From: Mucilaginibacter sp.
Lineage (GTDB): Bacteria > Bacteroidota > Bacteroidia > Sphingobacteriales > Sphingobacteriaceae
Assembly: GCA_028288025.1 (NCBI GenBank)
Contig: JAQBOM010000003.1
Location: forward strand, 248,001-312,000
Length of the DNA stretch: 64,000 nt
Direction: 5' to 3'
Below are positions 8,993 through 19,381 of the stretch, piece after piece. The stretch's first letter is position 1, and each line of letters opens with the position of its first letter. The translations under genes and the position numbers were made by a program. The notes below the pieces were generated by a model. The model had not been told where the DNA came from. It did not search any database and worked only from the letters and a program-made list of their open reading frames with translations.

Positions 8993-11803
8993 ATGAAAAA
9001 ACTTTTACTTTCTCTTTTAATAGCTTCCGCTTTTTTTGCCGCCTCAGGTCAAAAGATCAATAAAAAACCGCTCGACCATTCGGTATACGATGGCTGGCAA
9101 AGCCTGGCAAACGAGCGCATCAGCAACGATGGCAAATGGGTGATGTATGTGGTGAAGCCCCAGGAAGGCGATGCCGACCTGTATTTTACTGATTCCAAAA
9201 ACTCTGGGAAGTTCCGCGTTTCGCGGGCAGATACGGCGCGTTTCACGTCGGATTCAAAATACGCCGTAATGCTGATTAAACCTTTCTTTAAGGATACCCG
9301 CCAGGCGAGAATTAAAAAGAAGAAACAAAGCGAATTTCCAAAGGATACGCTGGGGATAGTTACGCTTGGCAATTATAGCCTTGAGAAGTTTCCTTATGTG
9401 CGTTCGTTTAAATTAGCAGATAAAGCATCGGTTGTGGCGTATTTGTCGCCTTCGGACACCGTGAAAAAACCGGCAATATCCGATACATCGAAAAAAGCTG
9501 TGGCCACGACGATTGCCCCGCCAACCCGGGATGGCGCCGAACTCACAATAAGGCAGCTATTGACGGGCAAATCGCGGTCATTTGAATATGTAACGGAATA
9601 CCAGCTATCAAAAAACGGCAAACTGCTGGCTTTCGCAGTTACCCCGCCACGCAGGTCAAAAAGTTTTAAGCCGGGATTATTTGTGTATGATGTGGATAAC
9701 GACACACTGAAACAGGTAAGCTCGGGCCGTGGAAATTACCGCAACCTGGTTTTTGACGATGCCGGCAAACAGCTTGCCTTTACGGCCGAGAAAAACGCGG
9801 AAAAAGCGCAGGTAAAACCATTCAAGCTATATTATTACAATACATTAAAGGATACCGCCGAGATCATGGCGGGCCCGAATATGCCCGGTGTGCCTGATAA
9901 ATGGGCCGTGAGCGGCGACGGACGTGTATATTTCAGCAAGAACGGCAGCAGCCTCTTTTTCGGGACAGCGCCAATTCCAAAACCTGCCGATACCACCATT
10001 GTTGATTTTGAAGTTGCCAAATTGGATATATGGAACTATAAGGACGATTACCTGCAGCCGCAGCAACTGAAAAACCTGCAGCGCGAATTGCGTCGCAGCT
10101 ACCTTGCTGTGGTGCGTCCGGCGTCGGCTGATAAAAAACCGGTGCAATTGGCCGACCAGGGTATACGGGATATTGTTGTTCCTGAAAACCCGGAAGCCAC
10201 CTTTGCATTGGGCGTAACCGATACCGGCGCCCGTGTGCAGTCGCAGTGGGAAGGCGGCTCGAACGAGGAAGCGTATTTGATCAATACCCATACCGGCGCA
10301 CGCATGCGTATCAACAGCCGCATGAAGGCCCGTTACAGTATTTCGCCGGGTGGCAATTACGTGGTTTGGTTCGATTTGAAGGATCAAAACTGGCACAGCT
10401 ATTCGGTTGTCACCGGGAAAAAAGTAAACTTAACAGCTGGCACTGGTGTGAAAATGGGCGCAGAGGATAACGATGTACCTGATGACCCCTCGCCATACGG
10501 CATATCAGGCTGGGAACAAAACGACAAAAACGTTTTGATCTACGACCGCTATGATATCTGGAGCATCGACCCCGCTACCGGTAGCGCGATTAATTTAACT
10601 GCGGGGATTGGCCGCAAAGAGAAGATCATCTTTCGCTACGAGATAACCGACCCGGAAGAAAAATTTATCCCCTCGAAAAAAATGCTTTGGCTCATCGCTC
10701 AAAACGATGAAAATAAGCAGTGGGGATATTATAAAAAGGAATTGGGTAGCCCCAAACCGCCCGAAAAAGTTATCATCGCGCCAAACGGCTACAGCGGTTT
10801 GCAAAAAGCCAAAAACGCGCCCGGCTTTATTTATACCAAATTCAGCTACCAGCACTCGCCCGACCTGTACATTTCTTATGATTTAAAAAAGGAAATAAAG
10901 CTTAGTGCGACAAACCCGCAGCAGGCTTCATACAATTGGGGCACTGCCGAGTTGGTGGAATGGACCACGCCAAAGGGTTATCATGGCAAAGGCATACTAT
11001 ATAAGCCCGAGGATTTTGACCCGGCAAAAAAATACCCGATGATCTCTTATTTTTATGAGAAGCTGTCGGAAGGATTATACAGCTATGTTCCTCCTGCGCC
11101 AACGCCGTCGCGCCTGCCGATCTCCTTTTTTGTAAGCAACGGCTACCTGGTTTTTGTGCCCGATATCAGCTATGAAGCCGGTCACCCCGGCGGTTCGGCG
11201 GTCGAATTTGTCAATTCGGGCGTGGAGGCATTGAAGAAAAATCCATGGGTAGATGGTGCGCACCTGGGCTTACAGGGCCAAAGTTGGGGCGGTTACCAGG
11301 TAGCATACCTGATCACCCAAACAAATATGTACGCCGCGGCTTGGGCCGGCGCCCCGGTTGCCAACATGACTTCGGCGTACGGCGGTATCCGCTGGGAAAC
11401 GGGCGTTAACAGGCAGTTCCAGTACGAAAAAACGCAAAGCCGCATTGGCGCCACTTTATGGGAGCGGCCCGATCTTTACATCCAAAATTCGCCGCTGTTC
11501 CAGTTGCCCAAGGTAAAAACGCCGGTCATGATCATGTCGAACGATGCCGACGGAGCCGTGCCATGGTACCAGGGCATCGAAATGTTCACCGCCCTGCGCA
11601 GGCTGGGCAAACCCGTTTGGCTGCTTGAATACAACGGCGAAGCACATAACCTGGTATTGCGCCAAAACCGGAAGGACATATCTATCCGCGAGCAACAGTT
11701 TTTTGACCACTTTTTAAAAGGCGCCCCCATGCCGGTTTGGATGGACAAGGGCGTTCCTGCTGTTGATAAAGGAAAAGACTGGGGCTTCGCGCTGGAGAAG
11801 TAG
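8993..11803 (+). CDS. secreted S9 family (prolyl oligopeptidase-like) peptidase
   Basis: A 936-residue serine peptidase. A signal peptide covers residues 1-19 (cleavage near ASGQ). The first two thirds form a WD40-like beta-propeller; the C-terminal alpha/beta-hydrolase domain has GQSWGGYQ with Ser764, NDADGAVP with the likely acid, and GEAHN with the catalytic His. Such periplasmic enzymes cut peptides after proline or act as dipeptidyl/acyl-aminoacyl peptidases. The length exceeds typical DPP-IV-like enzymes (about 720) because of a long propeller region. It stands alone and converges with the CDF gene across a word-repeat hairpin. Confidence 0.93.
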   Translation: MKKLLLSLLIASAFFAASGQKINKKPLDHSVYDGWQSLANERISNDGKWVMYVVKPQEGDADLYFTDSKNSGKFRVSRADTARFTSDSKYAVMLIKPFFKDTRQARIKKKKQSEFPKDTLGIVTLGNYSLEKFPYVRSFKLADKASVVAYLSPSDTVKKPAISDTSKKAVATTIAPPTRDGAELTIRQLLTGKSRSFEYVTEYQLSKNGKLLAFAVTPPRRSKSFKPGLFVYDVDNDTLKQVSSGRGNYRNLVFDDAGKQLAFTAEKNAEKAQVKPFKLYYYNTLKDTAEIMAGPNMPGVPDKWAVSGDGRVYFSKNGSSLFFGTAPIPKPADTTIVDFEVAKLDIWNYKDDYLQPQQLKNLQRELRRSYLAVVRPASADKKPVQLADQGIRDIVVPENPEATFALGVTDTGARVQSQWEGGSNEEAYLINTHTGARMRINSRMKARYSISPGGNYVVWFDLKDQNWHSYSVVTGKKVNLTAGTGVKMGAEDNDVPDDPSPYGISGWEQNDKNVLIYDRYDIWSIDPATGSAINLTAGIGRKEKIIFRYEITDPEEKFIPSKKMLWLIAQNDENKQWGYYKKELGSPKPPEKVIIAPNGYSGLQKAKNAPGFIYTKFSYQHSPDLYISYDLKKEIKLSATNPQQASYNWGTAELVEWTTPKGYHGKGILYKPEDFDPAKKYPMISYFYEKLSEGLYSYVPPAPTPSRLPISFFVSNGYLVFVPDISYEAGHPGGSAVEFVNSGVEALKKNPWVDGAHLGLQGQSWGGYQVAYLITQTNMYAAAWAGAPVANMTSAYGGIRWETGVNRQFQYEKTQSRIGATLWERPDLYIQNSPLFQLPKVKTPVMIMSNDADGAVPWYQGIEMFTALRRLGKPVWLLEYNGEAHNLVLRQNRKDISIREQQFFDHFLKGAPMPVWMDKGVPAVDKGKDWGFALEK

Positions 11804-11809
11804 TTTTTT

Positions 11810-11912
11810 GGTCGATAGTCCATAGACCATGGACCATAGTAGAAGATCTGGAGAGATATCTACTTAATTCCTTCCCCCTATCTATGGACTATCGACTATC
11901 GACTATGGACTA
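11810..11912. repeat. word-repeat hairpin, GTCCATAGACC / CTATCGACTATGGAC family
   Basis: The left arm (11810-11840) has GGTCGATAGTCCATAGACC and ATGGACCATAG; the right arm (11878-11912) has ATGGACTATCGACTATCGAC and TATGGACTA. It lies between convergent genes. A 24-nt stretch starting GGTCGATAGTCC is identical to 58137-58160. Confidence 0.8.
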
Positions 11913-11914
11913 AT

Positions 11915-12808
11915 TCACTTCACCGGCTCAATATAAATCTGTTTGATGCGGGGGAATTCCTTTTGGATGATTTTGGTGATACGTTCGATAGCATCAGTGA
12001 TCTGGACGGTAGTAAGGTCATCTTTGAAAACTGTGTTCAGCTGCAAAAGCACTTCTTCGGGGCCCATGTACATGGAAAAGTGTTTCTTTACTTTTATTAT
12101 CGCGTCATCTGCTTTCATCAGCGCTATAACCCTGCGCAGGGTTCTTCTGCCGATGATTTCGCCCATCAGCAAACTTTTGCTTTCGCTGATCAGCAAGCCG
12201 GATATAACGATCATAATGACCCCAATAGCCATTGAAGCAATGCCATCATAATATGGATCATGAAACATCCTGCCCAAAAAAACACCTAAAAAGGCTACAA
12301 TAAGGCCCAGCATATCGCCCACGTCGCCGAAAAGTACAATAAAAGTTGACGGGTCTTTGCTCTCCCTGACTGCCTTCCAGAACGGTTTATTGCCCCGCTG
12401 TTTATTGAACGCTTTTAACGCGCTTGTTAACGACACCGCGGTAAAAAGAAAGGCAACGCCCAGTATGCTGTAGTTCCATGCCTGGCTTCCTTCCAATGCC
12501 GGCTCTTCTAACCGCATCAGGCCCTCGTAAAACGAGATGCATCCTCCAAGGATAAAAATAACCAGTGATACGATAAACGACCAGAAGTACAATTCTTTTC
12601 CGTAACCATACGGACGGGCAGAATCAGCCTTTTTTCTGCTGGTTACTATCCCCCATATCAATAAAAGCTGGCTCATGGCATCGATAACCGAATGTATCCC
12701 TTCCGAGGTCATGGAAGAGCTCCCGGTAATAGCCGCCGCTACAAATTTGGAGATAGCGATAGAAAGATCAACTACCAAGGAAATATAAATGAACAGTCTG
12801 GATTTCAT
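11915..12808 (-). CDS. cation diffusion facilitator (CDF) family metal exporter
   Basis: A 297-residue inner-membrane protein with six predicted membrane segments and a cytosolic C-terminal ferredoxin-like domain, the CDF layout. The TM2 metal-site motif reads HSVIDAMSQ (HxxxD) and the TM5 site is FGDVGDM, with Asp in place of the usual His. Members export Zn, Mn, Fe or Co in exchange for protons. The D-D pair in TM5 leaves the metal specificity open. It stands alone, with no metal regulator next to it. Confidence 0.9.
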   Translation of the reverse strand: MKSRLFIYISLVVDLSIAISKFVAAAITGSSSMTSEGIHSVIDAMSQLLLIWGIVTSRKKADSARPYGYGKELYFWSFIVSLVIFILGGCISFYEGLMRLEEPALEGSQAWNYSILGVAFLFTAVSLTSALKAFNKQRGNKPFWKAVRESKDPSTFIVLFGDVGDMLGLIVAFLGVFLGRMFHDPYYDGIASMAIGVIMIVISGLLISESKSLLMGEIIGRRTLRRVIALMKADDAIIKVKKHFSMYMGPEEVLLQLNTVFKDDLTTVQITDAIERITKIIQKEFPRIKQIYIEPVK

Positions 12809-12911
12809 CGGAGATTAACGGCAACGGAAGTAACGATCTAGCTTATTTAATTTATAACAAGATTAATGCAAATAGGTTTAGCATCATTTCAGGACTTCCC
12901 AACACCCTGAA

Positions 12912-14327
12912 CTATGAACCGCTCACAAAAAACTTCTCATTAAAATTAACCAAAAACAATTCACTGGTTGCGCGGGTGCAGGCGGTATAAAACCAGCGCA
13001 AAAAATCGGTGTTCACCATTTCTTCGGTCAGGTAGCCCTGGTCTACAAAAACAGCGTCCCATTGGCCGCCCTGGGCCTTATGGCAGGTGATGGCCCAGGC
13101 AAATTTTACTTGTAAGGCGTTGTAGTATGGATTTAGCTTTAGCTCGTTCCATTTAGCCCGTTTGTTGGGGATGTGGTCGTAATCCTTCATTACCTCGAGG
13201 TAAAACCTTTTCTGGTCGTCATTTGGCAATGCGGGCGCTTCGGTATAAAGCGTGTCTAATAATATTTTACAATCCAGTACCGGGTCTTCAACATAGTCGA
13301 TAAATTCAAGCTGCACATCGGCAAACCGGAAACCATACATATCCTCAATGCGGCGTACCTTTTTTACGCGGGCAATGTCGCCGTTCGCTATAAACCCGGT
13401 GCTGCCCTCTTCCTGGTCCTGCAACCAGAAATAATTATTTTTAACTACCATTAGCTGGTCGCCGCCGGTAAGCTCTTCCTCGCGCAGCAATATCCTGCCG
13501 CGTATCTGCTTGTTATACGCGTTGGCGTTTTTATTCGACCGGCAAACTATCAGCGAGTTATCGGTACCATATTTATTATAAGCATAATTTAGCCCTTCTT
13601 CCAGCATATCTCCGCCCATGCGGTAGATATCCTTGTATCCCTTCGTAACTATCTGCGGCATATTATTTTTCCCTTTCCGGATAATATCCCGCACACGGGT
13701 AACATTAAACAATATGCCCGAATCCTTCTGCTGGCGCAGCACATCCGTCAGTTCAAAACTAAAAATATTGAGCCCGAATTTCTTTTTCATAAACGCGGCG
13801 TCCAACGCCGGGCTATCGTCTGACCCTACCGGCGGCAACTGGGCGGTATCGCCCACCAGCATCAGCTTACAGTTTTTGGTGTTGTACACATAATTCACCA
13901 GGTCGTACAGCAGCGATGCCCGGTGATTCATCCCGATCTCATCCGAGATCATTGACGCTTCGTCGACAATAAAAAGCGTGTTATCATTCAGATTATCCCC
14001 CAAAAGGAAACCTTCATCCACATTCAGCGCCGACTTTTTCCGGTATATTTTTTTATGAATAGTGAAAGCCTTCCTTCCCGAATAGGAAGTGATCACTTTA
14101 GCGGCCCGGCCCGTAGGCGCCAGCAGCACCGATTTAAAATTGTAGTTGCGTAGCGCTTTTACCAGCGCCCCCAGCACCGTGGTTTTGCCCGTACCGGCGT
14201 AACCTCTCAGGATAAAACACTCATCCCCGTCATCGTTTATCAAAAATAAATGTAGTTTGTCAAACAGCTCAAGCTGCTGCAGGGTAGCCTCGTGCGGGAA
14301 TGCTTTCTGGATATGATCTGCTGACAC
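12912..14327 (-). CDS. RecD/Dda-like superfamily 1B DNA helicase
   Basis: A 471-residue 5'-3' helicase-like ATPase. Motif I is GYAGTGKTT (about residues 43-51), motif II is VDEASMI, and the UvrD-like C-terminal signature AITCHKAQGGQWD is followed by FYTACTRA. The size matches compact Dda/RecD2-type enzymes, not full RecD of RecBCD, and no recB or recC lies nearby. The start codon is GTG. It is supported by a TACATTTG promoter box ending 4 nt upstream, which predicts a leaderless mRNA. The likely role is in DNA repair or recombination. Confidence 0.9.
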   Translation of the reverse strand: MSADHIQKAFPHEATLQQLELFDKLHLFLINDDGDECFILRGYAGTGKTTVLGALVKALRNYNFKSVLLAPTGRAAKVITSYSGRKAFTIHKKIYRKKSALNVDEGFLLGDNLNDNTLFIVDEASMISDEIGMNHRASLLYDLVNYVYNTKNCKLMLVGDTAQLPPVGSDDSPALDAAFMKKKFGLNIFSFELTDVLRQQKDSGILFNVTRVRDIIRKGKNNMPQIVTKGYKDIYRMGGDMLEEGLNYAYNKYGTDNSLIVCRSNKNANAYNKQIRGRILLREEELTGGDQLMVVKNNYFWLQDQEEGSTGFIANGDIARVKKVRRIEDMYGFRFADVQLEFIDYVEDPVLDCKILLDTLYTEAPALPNDDQKRFYLEVMKDYDHIPNKRAKWNELKLNPYYNALQVKFAWAITCHKAQGGQWDAVFVDQGYLTEEMVNTDFLRWFYTACTRATSELFLVNFNEKFFVSGS

Positions 14328-14331
14328 TTTA

Positions 14332-14339
14332 CAAATGTA
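14332..14339 (-). promoter_or_regulatory. TAnnTTTG promoter box, leaderless type (helicase)
   Basis: Reads TACATTTG on the minus strand, and its last G is 4 nt before the GTG start. Transcription should begin at or next to the start codon. Confidence 0.6.
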
Positions 14340-14427
14340 ATTTATTGAATGACTAAGTTAATATTTTCGTAGCGATGGGTTTAAAATCCATCGCTGCACA
14401 GGCATATATATTTCTATCAAAATATAT

Positions 14428-14435
14428 TACTTTTG
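14428..14435 (+). promoter_or_regulatory. TAnnTTTG promoter box of the DUF3822 gene
   Basis: Reads TACTTTTG and ends 9 nt before the ATG at 14445. It supports that ATG over the in-frame TTG at 14433, which lies inside the box. Confidence 0.6.
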
Positions 14436-14444
14436 CCATACTGC

Positions 14445-15263
14445 ATGAGCGAGGAGAACAACCATAACAATTATCACGATAATAACTTTAACCTGAACGA
14501 AGCGCCGGGTTATACTTTGGTATTACAGGTTAGGCCCGCTTCATTTGATTATGCCGTAGTGGACGAAAACAGGTTGCTGCTATACGTTCAAAACACCGCC
14601 ATTGAGGAACTTGTAAATCCCAAATACCTGAAAAGCCTGCTCTCTGCAAATTACAAAAAAGTGGTAGTTGGCTTGCCGTCTAACGGGTTAACGCTTATAC
14701 CCAACAGCTTATACAGCGATGACCATGCCGCCGCTTATGCCCTGTTCCTGGATGTGGGCGAAGATGAGAAGGTGCTTGTACAGCAGCTAGATGGCGACAA
14801 CAAGATCATTTATAAAACCAACGCAGCTATTGTTTCCACAGTTGAAAAATTTGGCCTTCAAAATGCGGTGTATACGGCAAAAGGCTGGATTAAAGCCACT
14901 GCTGATAGTAATCCGGTTAACCAAAATTTATATCTCGAATTAGGTGACGAGAGCGCCCAATTCTTATATTTCTCATCCGGCAAACTGCGGTTTTACAACA
15001 CGTTTGAATTTAAAACACCCGACGAGCTCGCATACTTCGCTGCACTGGTATGCGAAGAATTGAATTTGAATAACCAGGATGTTACCCTTATTTTAAGCGG
15101 AAATATATCTGCCGGCGACGCGCAGATGAACCGGTTAAAAGACTTCTATCCCAAAATTGAATTAAACAACCTCCGGGTAGTGGAATTGCCCGAGCGGGTT
15201 ACCCCACATAAAATCCTGTCGCTCGCGGCATTATCGTTATGCGAATCATCGGAGGAACTTTAA
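14445..15263 (+). CDS. DUF3822 family protein
   Basis: A 272-residue cytosolic protein of the Bacteroidota-restricted DUF3822 family; its function is not known to me. It has no signal peptide or membrane segment. The sequence alternates strands and helices in a pattern that would fit an actin/ASKHA-like fold (FDYAVVDENRLLLY at the start, LYLELGDESAQFLYF in the middle), but that is a guess. Its last 25 bp overlap rsmD, a linkage I remember from other members of the phylum. The N-terminus is rich in Asn and His. The ATG at 14445 was chosen because it sits 9 nt below a promoter box. Confidence 0.85.
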   Translation: MSEENNHNNYHDNNFNLNEAPGYTLVLQVRPASFDYAVVDENRLLLYVQNTAIEELVNPKYLKSLLSANYKKVVVGLPSNGLTLIPNSLYSDDHAAAYALFLDVGEDEKVLVQQLDGDNKIIYKTNAAIVSTVEKFGLQNAVYTAKGWIKATADSNPVNQNLYLELGDESAQFLYFSSGKLRFYNTFEFKTPDELAYFAALVCEELNLNNQDVTLILSGNISAGDAQMNRLKDFYPKIELNNLRVVELPERVTPHKILSLAALSLCESSEEL

Positions 15264-15778
15264 AGGGGCTGCGGCTTAACCCGCCGAAAAATCTGCCCGT
15301 GCGACCAACCACCGATATGGCTAAGGAAGCACTGTTCAATATCCTGCTCAACCAGGTTGATTTTGAGGGCTTACGTGTGCTCGACCTCTTCAGCGGAACC
15401 GGGAATATCTCACTCGAATTTGCCTCCCGCGGCGCCGAAAAAGTAATATCGGTTGACCGGAGCATTCAATGCGTGCATTATCTTAAAGATACCGCCCGCC
15501 AGCATAAATTAGAACAAATACAGGTTTTTAAGGATGATGTGTTTAAATACCTGCAACTAGAAACCGACCAGTTTGACCTCATTTTTGCCGACCCGCCATA
15601 CGATCTTAACCGCATACCCGAAATTTCAAAAATAATCTTCGATAAAAACCTGCTGGCTCCCGGCGGATTGCTAATTGTTGAACACCAATCTCTGCAAAAT
15701 TTAAGCAACAATCCTGCATTTATAGAACAGCGGAAATACGGGCATTCGTCATTTTCCTTTTTTAAAGCCACCTCTTAA
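15239..15778 (+). CDS. rsmD: 16S rRNA (guanine(966)-N(2))-methyltransferase
   Basis: Methylates N2 of G966 in 16S rRNA using S-adenosylmethionine. The 179-residue product has family length. It begins with the characteristic [10 protein letters not shown] and [16 protein letters not shown]. The SAM-binding loop is [18 protein letters not shown] and the catalytic motif is DPPY. It overlaps the upstream DUF3822 gene by 25 bp and precedes a NUDIX gene by 17 bp, so the three are probably one transcript. Confidence 0.95.
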   Translation: MRIIGGTLKGLRLNPPKNLPVRPTTDMAKEALFNILLNQVDFEGLRVLDLFSGTGNISLEFASRGAEKVISVDRSIQCVHYLKDTARQHKLEQIQVFKDDVFKYLQLETDQFDLIFADPPYDLNRIPEISKIIFDKNLLAPGGLLIVEHQSLQNLSNNPAFIEQRKYGHSSFSFFKATS

Positions 15779-15795
15779 ACCTTATCAAAATTGCT

Positions 15796-16380
15796 ATGTC
15801 AACTGAAAAAGTAAGAAATGTAGAAATCGAAATACTTTCGGACAACTGGTATGTGCTGAGGAAAGTTAACTATGAATTCCTGGGCAACGATGGCAAATGG
15901 CAGCATTTAACCCGCGAAGCTTATGACCGCGGAAATGGTGCAACCATTCTGCTGTATAACAGGACCTCCAAAACAGTAATATTAACCCGGCAGTTCCGTA
16001 TGCCCACTTACTTAAACGGCAATAAAGATGGTTACCTAATCGAGTGTTGTGCCGGCTTACTGGATAAGGACAATGCCGAGGACTGTATCAGGAAAGAGAC
16101 TGAGGAAGAAACAGGTTACAAAGTTTCGCATGTAAAAAAAGTATTCGAAGCCTATATGTCGCCCGGTTCTGTGACGGAGATTTTATACTTTTTTGTGGCC
16201 GAATACAGCAAGGACATGAAAATAAGCGATGGCGGCGGTGCACATGATGAGCATGAAAACATCGAGGTGCTCGAACTGCCGTTTAGTAATGCGCTCGAAA
16301 TGGTTAAAACCGGGGAAATAAAAGATGCCAAAACAATAATGCTGTTGCAATACGCGCAGATCAATAACATTTTAGAATAG
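15796..16380 (+). CDS. NUDIX hydrolase, NudK/ADP-ribose pyrophosphatase-like
   Basis: A 194-residue NUDIX enzyme. The box is [12 protein letters not shown] within [26 protein letters not shown] spacing, with a preceding beta-rich domain ([15 protein letters not shown]) typical of NudK/NudF dimers that hydrolyse nucleoside-diphosphate sugars such as GDP-mannose or ADP-ribose. The residue after the box, SPGSVTE, supports the NudK side. It is the third gene of the DUF3822-rsmD group. Substrate assignment is inference. Confidence 0.88.
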   Translation: MSTEKVRNVEIEILSDNWYVLRKVNYEFLGNDGKWQHLTREAYDRGNGATILLYNRTSKTVILTRQFRMPTYLNGNKDGYLIECCAGLLDKDNAEDCIRKETEEETGYKVSHVKKVFEAYMSPGSVTEILYFFVAEYSKDMKISDGGGAHDEHENIEVLELPFSNALEMVKTGEIKDAKTIMLLQYAQINNILE

Positions 16381-16429
16381 TGGATTAAACGACGTAAAGT
16401 CCCTACTTTTACAATCCAATTCTTCCGTT

Positions 16430-17479
16430 ATGAAAAAGTTATTTCCGGCCATTTTCCTGGCCATCGCCTTCTTTATTTTAACATCCTCGTCAAGCGTTAA
16501 AAACGACACAATTGCTATTGGTGAGCAACCGCAGGTTGCCATGGATACCCGGGGTGTTATCCGGGTAGTGTTCGGTCAGAAAGATAAAATATTTTGCGCT
16601 ACGTCAAATGATAAAGGCGTTACATTTTCGCAGCCTGTACTGGTCGCCGAAATACCAAAAATGCACCTGGGGATGTCGCGCGGTCCGCAACTGGCAACCT
16701 CTGTCAATTACTCGGTCGTTACCGCACAGGACCAATCAGGTACTATTCATTGGTACAGACTTGACCATTCATCCGGCGAATGGAAGTCAATGGGCGCTAT
16801 CAATGACCTTAAAGGCTCGGCTCCCGAAGGTTTGATGGGCGTCGCAGCGGATAAAAAAGATAATTTCTACGCCGTATGGCTGGATACACGTGCCGGCGGC
16901 GGCAATAACATATTCTTCTCGTCACTATCAAACAATTCAGCTACCTGGTCAAAAAACCGCTTGGTGTACCAATCGCCCGATAAACTGGTTTGCGGATGCT
17001 GCAAGCCCAATATTGCGGTTAACGGTGCTGAAGTAGCCATCATGTTCCGGAACTGGCTGAATGGTTCGCGCGATCTGTATGTACTTAAATCTTTAAACGG
17101 CGGCGCAACCTTTGCCGCTGCTCAAAAATTAGGCATCGACACCTGGAAACTCAACGCCTGCCCAATGGACGGCGGCGGTATTATTGTTGATGGTCCGGCT
17201 ATACGTACAACATGGCAGCGCAAAGGCGAAATATTTTACGCCGAACCGGGCAAACCCGAAATATTGATCGGTAAGGGCAGAAATTCAAGCATCGGCGGCA
17301 ATGGCATTAATGCCGTGATAACATTTCACAACGACGACACGGTGAAGATGATACAGCTCAAAAACAAACGGGAAATGGCCGTAGGCAAAGGGAGCTATCT
17401 AAAATCCCTTGCATTGCCTGGCAATAAAATTCTTTGTGTTTGGGAGGACGACAAAAAGATCAAATTCAGAAGGATTTAG
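16430..17479 (+). CDS. secreted sialidase-fold (beta-propeller) protein
   Basis: A 349-residue exported protein with a signal peptide over residues 1-22 (MKKLFPAIFLAIAFFILTSSSS). Repeated blades carry Asp-box-like segments such as SNDKGVTFSQP and SLNGGATFAAA, as in six-bladed exo-alpha-sialidase-like proteins. The conserved CGCCKPN motif near residue 185 is distinctive. The Arg triad of true sialidases cannot be confirmed, so enzyme activity is doubtful. It precedes the permease/AraC metal locus, but the 121-bp gap with its own promoter box suggests separate transcription. Confidence 0.75.
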   Translation: MKKLFPAIFLAIAFFILTSSSSVKNDTIAIGEQPQVAMDTRGVIRVVFGQKDKIFCATSNDKGVTFSQPVLVAEIPKMHLGMSRGPQLATSVNYSVVTAQDQSGTIHWYRLDHSSGEWKSMGAINDLKGSAPEGLMGVAADKKDNFYAVWLDTRAGGGNNIFFSSLSNNSATWSKNRLVYQSPDKLVCGCCKPNIAVNGAEVAIMFRNWLNGSRDLYVLKSLNGGATFAAAQKLGIDTWKLNACPMDGGGIIVDGPAIRTTWQRKGEIFYAEPGKPEILIGKGRNSSIGGNGINAVITFHNDDTVKMIQLKNKREMAVGKGSYLKSLALPGNKILCVWEDDKKIKFRRI

Positions 17480-17516
17480 GTTTGTATATTTTGAGGGCGT
17501 TTGGTTTAAAACGGTA

Positions 17517-17553
17517 CAAAATTTTGTAAATCATTTCCAAAATTCTGTAAATC
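17517..17553. promoter_or_regulatory. 16-bp direct repeat, candidate operator of the metal locus
   Basis: CAAAATTTTGTAAATC (17517-17532) and CAAAATTCTGTAAATC (17538-17553) differ at one base and are spaced 21 bp apart, two helical turns. They end 20 bp before the TAAATTTG box of the permease gene. Spacing and placement suit a dimeric regulator such as the AraC-type protein encoded downstream. This is inference. Confidence 0.45.
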
Positions 17554-17572
17554 CGCAGCCTGGTATAAGATG

Positions 17573-17580
17573 TAAATTTG
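17573..17580 (+). promoter_or_regulatory. TAnnTTTG promoter box of the permease gene
   Basis: Reads TAAATTTG, 20 nt before the permease ATG. Confidence 0.6.
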
Positions 17581-17600
17581 TATTACTAAAATGATCTGTC

Positions 17601-18746
17601 ATGAGCGTAATAACAAAGATATTGTCAGAACTGGCCCACATGGTCTGGGATATTTACTGGGGGCTGGCACTGGGTTTTATTCTATCATCCCTCATCAGGG
17701 CATTTGTTTCCACAGAAAGTATTTCTTCGCGGTTAGGCAGAGACTCTGTAACCGCGGTTAGCCTTTCCACTCTTTTTGGTGCGATATCATCTTCCTGCTC
17801 TTACGCGGCCGCGTCAATGGCCCGTGCACTGCTCATTAAAGGCGCAACATGGTCAAACGCCGTTACATTTATGGTTGCCAGCACCAACCTGGTATTTGAA
17901 ATATTTATCGTTATCGTGTCGCTGTTGGGGTGGGCATTTTTTGGCGGTGAAGTCATTGGCGGTTTATTTTTTATTATCATTTCGGCCATATTGATCAGTC
18001 GGTTTTTTCCTTCAAAAGTAAAGGATGAGGCCAAAGGGCATATCGCCGCATCTGAAGATAAAAATTCCGACGATCCTCATGCACATCACCACATGGAAAG
18101 TTCCTGCTGCCACCATAATATGAAGATGGATGTAACGGCCGGTGACACAAAGAAGTCGGATTTATCAGAAAAGCTAAAAACCGCCAGTGGCCATTTTTAT
18201 ATGGATGTAACGATGGTCGGACGGGATATCCTGATCGGCCTTGTCGTTGCGTCTGTTTTAATGGTTGTCGTGCCTGATGCTTTTTGGAAAAGCTTGTTTT
18301 TAAGCGGCAACAGTACGCTGCCCCATTTCGTGGTATTAAGCTGGAACGCGGTTGTCGGTATCCTGGTTGCCATTTTTGCTTTTGTTTGCTCGGTGGGCAA
18401 CATTGTTATGGCTGCCGTGCTGTGGCAGGGCGGTATATCCTTTGGCGGGGTAATTGCATTTATCCTTTCCGATCTGGTAACTATCCCGATGCTCATGGTA
18501 TTCCGTAACTATTATGGAAACAAAACTATGTGGTACCTATTGGCTATTTTGGTAGTAAGCATTTTCTTCACCTCACTTTTCCTTGACTATTCCTTTGCAG
18601 CGCTGCACTGGATACCAAAAGCGCATACCGGCGGAATGCAAATGACAAACGCGCATCTTCAATGGAATTATCAAACCTGGCTCAACCTGTTTTTTATCCC
18701 GGTGTCGGTTTATTACTTCTTTGCGGGTAAAAAAACAATGAAATAA
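17601..18746 (+). CDS. UPF0718-type permease with His/Cys/Met-rich loop
   Basis: A 381-residue inner-membrane permease of the UPF0718/DUF318 type, with about eight membrane segments in two halves. Each half has the small polar motif seen here as FGAISSSCSYAAASMARAL and FVCSVGNIVMAAVLW. The central loop (about residues 150-185) is rich in His, Cys and Met (HAHHHMESSCCHHNMKM), which suggests metal contact. Downstream lie an HMA-AraC regulator, a Met-rich outer-membrane protein and a DUF3347 protein, so copper or a similar soft metal is the likely substrate. Transport direction is unknown. Confidence 0.85.
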   Translation: MSVITKILSELAHMVWDIYWGLALGFILSSLIRAFVSTESISSRLGRDSVTAVSLSTLFGAISSSCSYAAASMARALLIKGATWSNAVTFMVASTNLVFEIFIVIVSLLGWAFFGGEVIGGLFFIIISAILISRFFPSKVKDEAKGHIAASEDKNSDDPHAHHHMESSCCHHNMKMDVTAGDTKKSDLSEKLKTASGHFYMDVTMVGRDILIGLVVASVLMVVVPDAFWKSLFLSGNSTLPHFVVLSWNAVVGILVAIFAFVCSVGNIVMAAVLWQGGISFGGVIAFILSDLVTIPMLMVFRNYYGNKTMWYLLAILVVSIFFTSLFLDYSFAALHWIPKAHTGGMQMTNAHLQWNYQTWLNLFFIPVSVYYFFAGKKTMK

Positions 18747-18807
18747 GCCTTAGCCGACTTTAACTTTAAACAAATTGTATTAAAGGGTATTACCTTAAGG
18801 TCTATAA

Positions 18808-19371
18808 ATGAGAATAGCTATTAAAAATATGGTTTGTGACCGGTGTATAATGGTCGTAAAACAACAATTGGAAACCCTGGGATTCCGGACGGATGAAGTG
18901 GTACTGGGCAGCGCGGTGATACATCCTGAACCAGGTGCCGACCAATTGAGCGCAATAGGGTCCGCTTTAAAAGTTGTCGGTTTTGAATTGATTGACAACG
19001 AAAAAAACCGGCTGGTTGAGCGGATTAAAAATCTTATCATTGAAAAGATACATTATACCGATCTTTCCGATACACATATTAACTTTTCGGCCCATATAGC
19101 GGATGCGCTGCAGAAAGATTATACTTCGTTAAGCCGGATATTCTCAGAATCGGAAGATATAACCATTGAGAAATTCATCATTCAGCAAAAGATCGAAAAA
19201 ATTAAAGAATTGCTCGAATACGGCGAGCTGAATATAAACGAGATCGCCTGGAAAATGGGCTATAGCAGCAGCGCGCACTTATCGGCACAATTTAAAAGCA
19301 TAACAGGGTTAACGCCCAGTCAGTTTAAGGTATCAGAACAAGGCGGGCGTAAACCCATTGATAAAATTTAG
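18808..19371 (+). CDS. AraC-family regulator with N-terminal HMA-like metal domain
   Basis: A 187-residue DNA-binding protein in two parts. Residues 1-70 resemble a heavy-metal-associated (HMA) domain and keep the CxxC ligands (Cys10, Cys13 in MVCDRC). Residues about 90-180 form an AraC helix-turn-helix pair (LNINEIAWKMGYSSSAHLSAQFK). The combination suggests direct metal sensing by the activator. It lies 61 bp behind the permease and its stop is 10 bp before the Met-rich protein's ATG, so the locus is likely an operon. A 21-bp-spaced direct repeat upstream of the permease is a candidate target. Confidence 0.88.
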   Translation: MRIAIKNMVCDRCIMVVKQQLETLGFRTDEVVLGSAVIHPEPGADQLSAIGSALKVVGFELIDNEKNRLVERIKNLIIEKIHYTDLSDTHINFSAHIADALQKDYTSLSRIFSESEDITIEKFIIQQKIEKIKELLEYGELNINEIAWKMGYSSSAHLSAQFKSITGLTPSQFKVSEQGGRKPIDKI

Positions 19372-19381
19372 TCTTTTACTT

